Part shown: positions 7,421-14,764 of the stretch, piece after piece
Layout: each line of letters opens with the position of its first letter
Position numbering within the stretch: the stretch's first letter is position 1
Assembly (NCBI GenBank): GCA_045533115.1
Contig: JAZSHF010000053.1
Coordinates: 1-20,807 of the forward strand
Source: Colimorpha_A sp045533115
GTDB taxonomy: Bacteria > Bacillota > Clostridia > Oscillospirales > CAG-272
Direction: 5' to 3'
Length of the DNA: 20,807 nucleotides
Program-made: the position numbers and the translations under genes
Notes under the pieces: model-generated
Told to the model about the DNA's origin: nothing
The model's database searches: none
The model's input: only the letters and a program-made list of their open reading frames with translations

Positions 7421-7492
7421 ATGCATAAAATGAGCGAAATCGGGCATATATGCCCGATTTTATGCAGAATTATCAATAGATAATGCATAAAA
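7421..7492. promoter_or_regulatory. Cluster of palindromes inside the left end of the island
   Basis: A perfect 24-bp palindrome (7437-7460, arms AAATCGGGCATA / TATGCCCGATTT) is flanked by GCATAAAA (7423) and TTTTATGC (7458). It is followed by ATTATC-AATA-GATAAT (7469-7484), itself flanked by TATGC and GCATA. The decamer ATGCATAAAA occurs twice (7421 and 7483). The block lies between the attachment site and mazF, so it could be recombinase arm sites, a MazF operator, or both. The palindromes are seen; function is inferred. Confidence 0.5.
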
Positions 7493-7546
7493 AGTGTAGA
7501 ACTTTTAAGAAAACAAGAATATTATTAGAAAAAAGAGGTGTAAAAA

Positions 7547-7912
7547 GTGACCAATGATTGGAATGTATCGATACACAAAGGAGACGTTCTTCTTGTGGAT
7601 TTTAAGAAAAATGAAGGATCAGAGCAAAATGGCATTCGACCTGCCGTTGTTGTTCAGAACGATACGGGGAATGCGTTCTCTCCAACCACTATAGTTTGCC
7701 CGTTGACGTCGCAAGAAAAGACTATGGGGGTGACACATGTTTTGCTCTCTCCGGAGGATTGTGGGATTCTTCAAAAGTCTGTTGTTTTGTGTGAGCAAGT
7801 TCGCGCGATAGACAAGTCTCGCATTCGACGCAAAGTCGGACGAATTGTTTCGTCGACGAAGCTCGAAGCGATTGAGAGAAAAATCCTGTTATCGTTCGGG
7901 ATAACAGGATAG
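7547..7912 (+). CDS. MazF/PemK-family toxin (endoribonuclease), orphan
   Basis: A 121-aa protein with the full MazF pattern: KGDVLLVDF (11-19), GSEQNGIRPAVVVQND (24-39) with R31 at the catalytic arginine position, and FSPTTIV (44-50) with T47 matching the catalytic threonine region of Bacillus EndoA/MazF. The C-terminal EQVRAIDKSRI segment is also typical. Such proteins cleave mRNA at short sequences. The start is a GTG at 7547, seven bases after AGAGGTG. MazF genes normally follow a small antitoxin gene, but only 145 bp without an ORF separates this one from the island edge, so it is an orphan unless its antitoxin is elsewhere. A hairpin CCTGTTATC / GATAACAGG lies within the last codons. Confidence 0.9.
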   Translation: MTNDWNVSIHKGDVLLVDFKKNEGSEQNGIRPAVVVQNDTGNAFSPTTIVCPLTSQEKTMGVTHVLLSPEDCGILQKSVVLCEQVRAIDKSRIRRKVGRIVSSTKLEAIERKILLSFGITG

Positions 7913-7965
7913 TATAACGACCGACGCAGAATATTTTCGGCGTTGCCACAAACGATACACGACGT

Positions 7966-7995
7966 CGGTTTCGACGCCGAAACCGCAACTTTTTT
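7966..7995 (+). terminator. Intrinsic terminator after mazF
   Basis: CGGTTTCG-ACGC-CGAAACCG (8-bp stem), then CAAC and TTTTTT. It sits about 55 bp after the mazF stop codon and separates it from the recombinase gene. Confidence 0.65.
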
Positions 7996-8055
7996 ACAAC
8001 AAAAGGCGATTTTATTAACGCACTTTCAAGAAAAACGTTAAGGATAAATACCCCA

Positions 8056-8080
8056 AAAACCAGCTCGCCACACTGGTTTT
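8056..8080 (+). promoter_or_regulatory. Hairpin in the leader of the first recombinase gene
   Basis: AAAACCAG and CTGGTTTT form an 8-bp stem around a 9-nt loop, 90 bp before the start codon. A near-repeat ATACCCC(A/G)AAA occurs just before the hairpin (about 8047) and again about 85 bp later. It could be an attenuator or recombinase-binding region; no function is proven. Confidence 0.35.
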
Positions 8081-8170
8081 CCGCATATTCTTCATAGGAA
8101 TAGACTAATTTCCGATAAGGGGGAGAAAACGAATACCCCGAAATACAAATTAAAGGAAGGTCTATTTCAT

Positions 8171-9403
8171 ATGAACAATTCTAAAAGACGGCCGCTCTCG
8201 GCCAAGCTCAGAACAAAAAACGGGAAATACTATGCGGTATTCAATTGTAAAGGAGATGATGGTAAATCCAAAGCGATCTGGAAAGCTTTGGGTCTCGAGG
8301 ACAAGCCGGGGAATAAGAGAAGAGCTCAGGACAAAATGGAAGAGATGAAATATCGGCTAAGGGACGTGTTAGACGTTCCGGGATATGAAATCCCATTCGT
8401 CGATTATATGCGGCAATGGAAAGAAAAGAAAGAAGGTGAGGTGGAGGAAAGCACATACCAATCGCTCAAAGCCATCGTCGACAAAAAAATATGCGGTTAC
8501 TTCGAACCCATGAGGTTAAGTTTGAGCAAAGTAAAACCGAAGCATATTCGCCAGTTTTATGAGTACTTGTATAAGAATGGACGAGCAGACGGCAACGGCG
8601 GGCTGAGTATTTCGACTATCAAATCCATCAAAAGCAGTTTGAACGAGGCGTTCAACAAAGCGATTATTGAAGGGCTTATTGTTAATAACCCGGTGGAGTC
8701 TGTGAAATTACCCGCAAAGGACAATCCAAGAAAGCCGTACACGGTATTAAACCACGAAGGTGCGAACAATTTGTTGGGACATGTTGTCGACGATGAATTG
8801 ATGTATCCGTTGCTTCTTACGGCGCTTAGATATGGGTTGAGGCATGGTGAGGTGCTCGGGATAAAATGGGGCGCAGTAGATTTTGAGAAGAATCTTCTGC
8901 GAATAGAAACAACAATAGGGGCAGGAAAGAATCCTGAGAAGAACAGAACCAAGACCGAAAGCAGCAAAGCTACGTTCCCGTTGTTGCCGGATGTCAAAGA
9001 AGCTTTTCTTATACGAAAGAATGCTCAAGATAAGTATCGAGCGATGTACGAAGGCGCGTATGTTGAAACGGATTATGTTTTTACTCGTGATGACGGGAAT
9101 TTCCTGAGTCAGGATTCGGTTAGGAGAAGATTCAAGAAGATATTATCAGAATGCGGACTGCCACAAATGCGTTTTCATGATCTGAGACATAGCACTGCGT
9201 GCATCTTGCATTGCAACGGCATGGACGCAAAAGAATTACAGCGTTGGATGCGTCATTCAAAAATCGAAATGACTTTCGACGTATATTTGCACGTATCGAA
9301 GGAAAGAGAAGATGAGCTGGCGCTTGGGCTGCAAAACATGTTATCGGAAGCGTCTGAACCATCAAAAGAGAATTTTATCAAAGGAAAGCTTAAGCCGGCA
9401 TAA
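8171..9403 (+). CDS. Tyrosine recombinase/integrase 1
   Basis: A 410-aa phage-type integrase. An N-terminal arm-binding-like region (about 10-70, YYAVFNCKGDDGKSKAIW) is followed by a SAM-like core-binding domain (about 75-175) and a C-terminal catalytic domain with R224 (GLRHGE), H336 and R339 (HDLRHS), H362 (MRHS) and the nucleophile Y372 (FDVYLH). The catalytic set is complete. The ATG at 8171 follows AGGAAGG. It is the first of two adjacent paralogous recombinases near the left attachment site, and either it or its partner would catalyse integration at tRNA-Pro. Its own terminator lies downstream, so it is not obligatorily cotranscribed with the second gene. Confidence 0.95.
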   Translation: MNNSKRRPLSAKLRTKNGKYYAVFNCKGDDGKSKAIWKALGLEDKPGNKRRAQDKMEEMKYRLRDVLDVPGYEIPFVDYMRQWKEKKEGEVEESTYQSLKAIVDKKICGYFEPMRLSLSKVKPKHIRQFYEYLYKNGRADGNGGLSISTIKSIKSSLNEAFNKAIIEGLIVNNPVESVKLPAKDNPRKPYTVLNHEGANNLLGHVVDDELMYPLLLTALRYGLRHGEVLGIKWGAVDFEKNLLRIETTIGAGKNPEKNRTKTESSKATFPLLPDVKEAFLIRKNAQDKYRAMYEGAYVETDYVFTRDDGNFLSQDSVRRRFKKILSECGLPQMRFHDLRHSTACILHCNGMDAKELQRWMRHSKIEMTFDVYLHVSKEREDELALGLQNMLSEASEPSKENFIKGKLKPA

Positions 9404-9417
9404 AAATTAAAATTGTT

Positions 9418-9450
9418 GCCATAGCAGATCGAGGTCTGCTATGGCTTTTT
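9418..9450 (+). terminator. Intrinsic terminator between the two recombinase genes
   Basis: A perfect 11-bp stem (GCCATAGCAGA / TCTGCTATGGC) with a 6-nt loop, followed by TTTTT. It ends 21 bp before the start codon of the second recombinase. Confidence 0.88.
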
Positions 9451-9471
9451 ATTATGAAAGGATATTGTATC

Positions 9472-10683
9472 ATGAAGAAAACAAGAGTATCATTAACGAC
9501 CAAAAAGAATAATTATTATGCAGTGGTTACTTATTATGAAAATGGAGAACGGAAGACAAAGTGGATTTCATTGCGACTCAAAACCGATACACCGAAGAAA
9601 GAGGTGACCGCTCGACTGCGAGAGATCAGGGAGTATTATGACGGAAAATTTCCGGGAAGCGACGAAATATTGTTCACGAAATATCTTGAGGGGTGGGTTG
9701 AGCGTCGACGCGGGCTTGTGGCAAATTCTACGTGGGAGGGGATATGGACGTATGCGTATAAGCACATTATTCCATACTTTGAACCAATGAATCTTTCTTT
9801 AAGGGATTTGAAGCCCTCTCACATTCAGGATTATTATAACTTCAAATATCATAATGGTCGCTGTGACGGCAAAGGAGGAGGCCTCTCGATAGAATCTATT
9901 ATCAAGCACAAGTCCGTGCTTATGACATCGTTGGACGATGCTGTGGTAGATGAATTGATTTCCAAGAACCCCGCCCAGTATGCGACGCTTCCGGCAAAGC
10001 GCTCATCTAAAAGGAAAGAAACCTTTCTCACCGCAAAACAAGCGGCGCAGATGCTTGAGTTGTTCGAAGACACACCATTCTATTCCATCGTGTACACCAC
10101 GCTGTTTTATGGCCTCAGAAAATCTGAGGCGCTTGGACTAAGATGGAGTTCTGTTGATTTTGTCAATAACAGAATAACACTGGAGCATGTCGTTGTTAAG
10201 AATAAAACAATAGAGGAAAAGGAGACTATGAAAACGGCGGCGAGTTATCACACCTATCTCTTGATTCCTGATGTGAAGGAAGTGTTGCTTAAACAGCGGC
10301 TGTGGCAAAATGCAAATCGCGAAAAATTCGGAAAGGACTATATTGAAAGCGATTTTGTGTTCACTTGGGAGGATGGAAGATGCATTCGCCCGGACGTTCT
10401 CTATCGAAGCTTCCAGCGCGTTTTGAAACGCAATAACTTCACGCCTATGCTTACTTTCCACGACTTAAGACATAGTACTGCCAGTATGCTGTACGCTCGC
10501 GGTTGGGATTTGAAAGACATTCAAACGTGGTTGCGACATGCGGATGTAGGAGTTACCGCAAACGTATATACTCATATCAAACAAAACTTTACAGAAGACA
10601 TTCCGGATTATTTGAAAAACATATTCACACCGACACCAAGAGTGAGAGGAGTGGTGCTTGAATTACCAACTGAAACGGAGTAA
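9472..10683 (+). CDS. Tyrosine recombinase/integrase 2
   Basis: A 403-aa paralogue of the preceding integrase, clearly homologous along its length (shared YFEPM.LSL, HNGR.DGKGGGLSI-like, VFT..DG and HDLRHSTA segments) but strongly diverged. Catalytic residues are R216 (GLRKSE), H330 and R333, H356 (LRHA) and Y366 (NVYTH). The ATG at 9472 is preferred over one 18 bp upstream because AAAGGA lies nine bases before it, while that site overlaps the earlier ATG. Two complete tyrosine recombinases in tandem could act as a pair, or one may have been acquired later. No small excisionase gene is seen next to either. Confidence 0.95.
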   Translation: MKKTRVSLTTKKNNYYAVVTYYENGERKTKWISLRLKTDTPKKEVTARLREIREYYDGKFPGSDEILFTKYLEGWVERRRGLVANSTWEGIWTYAYKHIIPYFEPMNLSLRDLKPSHIQDYYNFKYHNGRCDGKGGGLSIESIIKHKSVLMTSLDDAVVDELISKNPAQYATLPAKRSSKRKETFLTAKQAAQMLELFEDTPFYSIVYTTLFYGLRKSEALGLRWSSVDFVNNRITLEHVVVKNKTIEEKETMKTAASYHTYLLIPDVKEVLLKQRLWQNANREKFGKDYIESDFVFTWEDGRCIRPDVLYRSFQRVLKRNNFTPMLTFHDLRHSTASMLYARGWDLKDIQTWLRHADVGVTANVYTHIKQNFTEDIPDYLKNIFTPTPRVRGVVLELPTETE

Positions 10684-10695
10684 TATTAACGATTG

Positions 10696-10728
10696 GCGGC
10701 GAGGATTATCCTCGCCGCATTTTCTTTT
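10696..10728 (+). terminator. Intrinsic terminator after recombinase 2
   Basis: A perfect 10-bp GC-rich stem (GCGGCGAGGA / TCCTCGCCGC) with a TTA loop and an ATTTTCTTTT tail, 13 bp after the stop codon. It insulates the restriction operon downstream from integrase transcription. Confidence 0.88.
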
Positions 10729-10828
10729 GTGCATAGATTGAATCAAAAGGCAAGGATTGTTTCCGGGTGGACAGTCTCTTAAATAATCGAATTAATTACA
10801 AGTTCGTTGAATTATTTCGAGAATCCTC

Positions 10829-10857
10829 TTGCAAAATGACGAAATAAGTAGTAAAAT
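10829..10857 (+). promoter_or_regulatory. Probable promoter of the restriction-modification operon
   Basis: TTGCAA (10829-10834) and TAAAAT (10852-10857) are 17 bp apart, about 32 bp before the start codon of the HTH gene. No other good promoter is seen before hsdM. The HTH protein encoded first may bind here, which would be autoregulation (inference). Confidence 0.55.
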
Positions 10858-10888
10858 GTAAATGTATAAAAATTTTATGAGGTGGAAC

Positions 10889-11113
10889 ATGGCTGCAAGC
10901 TATAAGAAACTTTTTAAACTACTCATAGACCGCGAAATGAAGAGCAAGGAGCTCGCCGCAAAAGCAGGCGTAAGCCCGGCGACTCTTGCAAAGATGAAAA
11001 AAGATGGTGCTACCGTATCCAGCGATGTGCTTGTAAAGATCTGTACTGCATTGGACTGTAAACTGGATGACATAGTAGAGATTATTCAAGCACCCGAGGA
11101 GGCACAAAAATGA
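10889..11113 (+). CDS. XRE/Cro-type helix-turn-helix regulator
   Basis: A 74-aa single-domain DNA-binding protein: residues 5-64 make a Cro/C1-type five-helix fold, with the recognition region KELAAKAGVSPATLAKMKK (20-38). The ATG at 10889 is chosen because GAGG lies six bases upstream; starts at 10862 or 10877 would place that ribosome binding site inside the gene. Its stop codon overlaps the hsdM start (ATGA), so the two are translationally coupled. Small XRE proteins at the head of Type I restriction operons are common in Firmicutes and may time expression of methylation and restriction after transfer. It is not an obvious antitoxin for the distant MazF. Confidence 0.85.
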   Translation: MAASYKKLFKLLIDREMKSKELAAKAGVSPATLAKMKKDGATVSSDVLVKICTALDCKLDDIVEIIQAPEEAQK

Positions 11114-12846
11114 CTGACATACAACTCAAAAAACTAAAAGACGATCTGTGGCATTCTGCGGACATGCTTCGCGCAAGTGCGCACCTTGCCGCTAATAAAT
11201 ACGGTCAGCCTATTTTGGGACTGATCTTCCTTCGCTATGCCGATATTCTGTTCAAGCAGCATAAGGCAGAGATTGCGGAGGAATATCAGCGCAAGATCGG
11301 TACTCGCGCCGAAAAAACAATGAAACAAGTCTCCATTGAAAAGTGCGGCTTCTATCTGCCGGAGTGTGCTTACTTTGATTCTATCAACAACGCACCCGAC
11401 GATGCGGAAAAGGCAACACTTGTAAAGAAAGCAATGGAAGAGATTGAGAAGGAGAACCCCGGTATGTCCGGCGTTCTTCCTAAAGAGGTTTACGGTCAGC
11501 TCGTTCCTGAGGAAGAGCCGGAACTGCTTTCTAAGATCATTCGTATTTTCAAGGATATTCCCGAAGATATCAGCATTGACCTGTTCGGCGAGATCTACGA
11601 ATACTTCCTCGGTAACTTTGCTTTGCAGGAAGGCAAGGACGGCGGAACATTCTATACCCCTGCTACTGTTGTTCGTTACATGGTAGAAGTCTTGAAGCCC
11701 GAGATTGGCAACAAACTGTTCCTTGATCCTGCATGCGGTTCAGGCGGTATGTTCGTTCAGGCGGCTCGCTATATGCATAGACACAATGCCACCGCCGAAG
11801 ATATGATGAAGTTTATGTGCTATGGCGTCGAGAAAGAGCCCGATACCGTCAAGCTTGCAAAAATGAATCTGCTGCTGAACAACGTTCGCGGTGATGTCCG
11901 CGAAGCAAACTCTTTCTATGCTGACCCCCACAATGCCGTCGGCAGATTTGACTATGTTATGGCAAATCCGCCTTTCAATGTAGATGAGGTCGTTTACGAC
12001 AAAGTTAAAGACGATCCCCGTTTCAATGAATACGGCATCCCCAAGAATAAATCCAAGACCGCGAAAAAGGATTCCGACAAAAAAGAAACCGTACCCAACG
12101 CCAACTATCTTTGGATTTCTTATTTTGCCACTGCTCTGAACGAAAAAGGCAGAGCAGGACTTGTTATGGCTAACTCTGCGTCCGATGCCGGTAACAGCGA
12201 ATACGACATCCGTAAGAAAATGATTGAAGCAGGCATTATTAAGCAGATGGTGACCCTGCCTTCCAATATGTTCTCTTCTGTGACGCTCCCTGCGACCTTG
12301 TGGTTCTTTGATAATGCGAAGAAGAACACAGACAAGAAGGACGAGATCCTCTTTGTGGATGCACGCAACGTCTTTACGCAGGTTGACCGCGCCCACAGAA
12401 AATTTAGCGAAGAGCAGATCAAGAATCTTGCAATTATTACCCGTCTTTACGAGGGTGATGCCGCCGCTTTTGCTGGACTGGTTGCTGAATACAAGGCAAA
12501 ACTTGCAGAGGCACCCGAAACATCCGACGATAAGGATGTATTGACCAAAAGTTATTGGCAGGCAAACATTGATTGGCTGCTGGAGCGTTTCCCGGACGGT
12601 GTTTACCGTGATGTAGTCGGCTTGTGCAAGGTGGCTAAACTGGAGGGCGAAGATGGAATCATCGATCAGGACTACTCCCTCAATCCCGGTCGCTACGTTG
12701 GCGTAGTCATCGAAGACGACGGAATGACCGCAGACGAGTTTAAAGCAGAAATGCTTTTGCTCAATACTGAGCTTGCAAAACTAAACGACGAAGCACACAG
12801 GTTAGAGGCAAAGATTACAGATAATTTGAAGGGCTTATTTGAATGA
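11110..12846 (+). CDS. hsdM: Type I restriction-modification, DNA methyltransferase subunit
   Basis: 578 aa, the usual length. An N-terminal helical HsdM domain (about 5-165) is followed by an N6-adenine methyltransferase domain with motif I DPACGSGG (206-213) for S-adenosylmethionine binding and the catalytic NPPF (286-289). Together with HsdS it methylates adenine in a bipartite target; with HsdR it forms the restriction complex. It overlaps the upstream HTH gene and the downstream HEPN-like gene by four bases each (ATGA). Its codon use is visibly richer in GC-ending codons than the three accessory genes in the same operon, which fits a mosaic origin. Confidence 0.97.
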   Translation: MTDIQLKKLKDDLWHSADMLRASAHLAANKYGQPILGLIFLRYADILFKQHKAEIAEEYQRKIGTRAEKTMKQVSIEKCGFYLPECAYFDSINNAPDDAEKATLVKKAMEEIEKENPGMSGVLPKEVYGQLVPEEEPELLSKIIRIFKDIPEDISIDLFGEIYEYFLGNFALQEGKDGGTFYTPATVVRYMVEVLKPEIGNKLFLDPACGSGGMFVQAARYMHRHNATAEDMMKFMCYGVEKEPDTVKLAKMNLLLNNVRGDVREANSFYADPHNAVGRFDYVMANPPFNVDEVVYDKVKDDPRFNEYGIPKNKSKTAKKDSDKKETVPNANYLWISYFATALNEKGRAGLVMANSASDAGNSEYDIRKKMIEAGIIKQMVTLPSNMFSSVTLPATLWFFDNAKKNTDKKDEILFVDARNVFTQVDRAHRKFSEEQIKNLAIITRLYEGDAAAFAGLVAEYKAKLAEAPETSDDKDVLTKSYWQANIDWLLERFPDGVYRDVVGLCKVAKLEGEDGIIDQDYSLNPGRYVGVVIEDDGMTADEFKAEMLLLNTELAKLNDEAHRLEAKITDNLKGLFE

Positions 12847-13562
12847 CAGCAGAAGAACTTTTTGAATCGGTCGGATTTGTTAAAGAATACTATTCAGAAA
12901 TGTCTGATTTTTATAGGGGCAATTTTGAATCAGAAGAGGATATGATTGCGTTCTTTGTGAAGGTGTTTAAAAACGACGAGAACGATAAAACCCCTCGGCG
13001 AATGATGAATCAGGTTCAACATCTTGTTTCCATTGCAAACGATATGGACAAGATCCGTCCCGATCGTGACCCGCTAAGAATATTCTTTATCAAGACTTGC
13101 TTAGAGGCGCTATGTGCGCTATCTGGGATGAATAACAAAAAAGATAAGCTGGCTTTCTATGAAAAATTCATAGGTTATATGAGCGCTGAAGGAAAGGCGT
13201 ACATTCTTGATAACTTTTCACTAACTGGCTTTGATGATGTGTATATGGACCATACATACGAAGCAAGTCATAATTTGACCATTGACGATTTTTTTGAGAT
13301 AATTAAGGCTGTGCGAGATATTGTGGCTCATGAGGGCAACTACTGGGAAATGCAGTTCTTCGCACAAGACGATGATTCTACGTGGATTGCCTCGTTAGAA
13401 ACCGATCGAAAGATTCTCAAGTCCTATGAATTCCATCAGGATAAAATGATGCGCATTTACAGTTTCGAGACGACAATGCAATATGATCAGTTTGTGCATT
13501 ACTTTGTTGAGGCGTGCATTGCATATATTGTTGCCCACATTGACGGAAAGGAGGCAGGATAA
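12843..13562 (+). CDS. HEPN-like protein embedded in the Type I operon
   Basis: A 239-aa protein, mostly helical and acidic, with no membrane segment. Residues 77-110 (DPLRIFFIKTCLEALCALSG...KKDKLAFYEKF) and AVRDIVAHEG (156-165) look like a HEPN fold. R158 and H163 make the R-x4-H motif that forms the active site of HEPN ribonucleases. HEPN proteins often act as toxins or antiphage RNases. The call rests on this motif and helix pattern, not on a database match. It overlaps hsdM by four bases and hsdS by one, so it is made in step with them. It could be an anti-restriction-triggered nuclease, in the way PrrC accompanies a Type I enzyme, or simply an accessory or structural protein. Confidence 0.6.
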   Translation: MTAEELFESVGFVKEYYSEMSDFYRGNFESEEDMIAFFVKVFKNDENDKTPRRMMNQVQHLVSIANDMDKIRPDRDPLRIFFIKTCLEALCALSGMNNKKDKLAFYEKFIGYMSAEGKAYILDNFSLTGFDDVYMDHTYEASHNLTIDDFFEIIKAVRDIVAHEGNYWEMQFFAQDDDSTWIASLETDRKILKSYEFHQDKMMRIYSFETTMQYDQFVHYFVEACIAYIVAHIDGKEAG

Positions 13563-14764
13563 TGGGTGAATGGAAAGAAACAAGATTTTCTGAAATTGCA
13601 ACCGTTATTATGGGACAATCGCCTGCATCAGAATTCTACAATAGTGATGGAAAAGGCTTGCCGTTTATGCAGGGAAACAGTACTTTTGGAGACCGCTATC
13701 CTACAATCGATACTTACACTACTCAAATAACAAAAAAGGCTCCTCAAAACAGCATTTTGATGAGCGTAAGAGCTCCTGTTGGCGATATAAATATTGCTCC
13801 GTTGGAGATGTGCATTGGGCGAGGATTGTGCGCAATAAATGCAAAAGATGGCAACAACGAGTTTGTAAGATACTTGTTGAGCTACAATATGCCAAAGTTA
13901 AAATCGTCCGAAAATGGCACAACCTTTACGGCGATTAATGGAGATAATATAAAGAACTTAAAGATATTAGTTCCCGATCCTCCAACCCAAAAGTGGATTG
14001 CCGATATTCTTTCTGCCTATGACGATTTGATTGAGAATAACAATCGCAGAATTGCGCTTTTGGAAAAGGCGGCGCAGGATCTTTACAAAGAGTGGTTTGT
14101 TCGCTTCCGTTTCCCCGGTCACGAAACTGCTAAGTTTGAGAACGGTCTGCCATCTGGATGGGATGTAGTTAAGCTCGGGGATTATGTTGATATCAAAGGT
14201 GGTAAAAGATTACCAGAAGGAAAATCTCTTTGCAGCGAAGTAACAGAACATCCTTATATCAGAATACGTGACATTACTTTGTCAAAGCACGTTTCGTTAA
14301 CTGATAGCTTTGAATACATCGACAATGACACCTTTAATATTATTCATCGCTTTACCGTTAATACAAATGATATTTTGATTTCTATTGTTGGAACTATTGG
14401 CGCAGTGGCTTGTGTAGCCCAAAGCCTCAACGGTGCAAACCTGACAGAAAATTGTGTTAAGCTTGTTAATCTGCGACATTTCACAAATAGTTATCTATAC
14501 CACTTCTTAAATTCAGAGGCAGGCAAGGGTTCAATCCAAGCAGGAGTTGTTGGTGCGACTCAGCCCAAATTACCACTTTACAACATTAAAAGAATAAAAC
14601 TCTTAAAGCCTAGTGCGGATATTATTTCTACCTTTACAACAGCAATTGAACCGATTGATCAGGAAATAATGGCATTGACTGATAAAAATCGGAATCTTGC
14701 TAGACAGCGCGATTTGCTTTTGCCTCGTCTTATGAGTGGCAAATTGGAGGTAAAAAATGTCTGA
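13562..14764 (+). CDS. hsdS: Type I restriction-modification, specificity subunit
   Basis: 400 aa with two target-recognition domains: TRD1 about residues 1-140, first conserved coiled coil 141-185 (containing IADILSAYDDLIENNN and YKEWFVRFRFPG), TRD2 about 198-350, second conserved coiled coil about 360-396 (QRDLLLPRLMSG). It sets the bipartite DNA sequence recognised by the HsdM/HsdR complex. The target cannot be predicted by eye. The ATG at 13562 overlaps the stop of the preceding gene by one base (TAATG), and its end overlaps the NTPase gene by eight bases. Only one hsdS copy and no inverted partial copy is present, so inversion-based phase variation is not supported here. Confidence 0.96.
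   Translation: MGEWKETRFSEIATVIMGQSPASEFYNSDGKGLPFMQGNSTFGDRYPTIDTYTTQITKKAPQNSILMSVRAPVGDINIAPLEMCIGRGLCAINAKDGNNEFVRYLLSYNMPKLKSSENGTTFTAINGDNIKNLKILVPDPPTQKWIADILSAYDDLIENNNRRIALLEKAAQDLYKEWFVRFRFPGHETAKFENGLPSGWDVVKLGDYVDIKGGKRLPEGKSLCSEVTEHPYIRIRDITLSKHVSLTDSFEYIDNDTFNIIHRFTVNTNDILISIVGTIGAVACVAQSLNGANLTENCVKLVNLRHFTNSYLYHFLNSEAGKGSIQAGVVGATQPKLPLYNIKRIKLLKPSADIISTFTTAIEPIDQEIMALTDKNRNLARQRDLLLPRLMSGKLEVKNV

Noticed and set aside
10889..11113. HTH protein as the antitoxin of MazF
   Set aside because: It is about 3 kb away, in a different transcription unit and coupled to hsdM.
13562..14764. hsdS phase variation by the nearby recombinases
   Set aside because: No second hsdS, no partial hsdS and no inverted repeat matching hsdS is visible; the recombinases lie at the island edge and fit the tRNA attachment sites.
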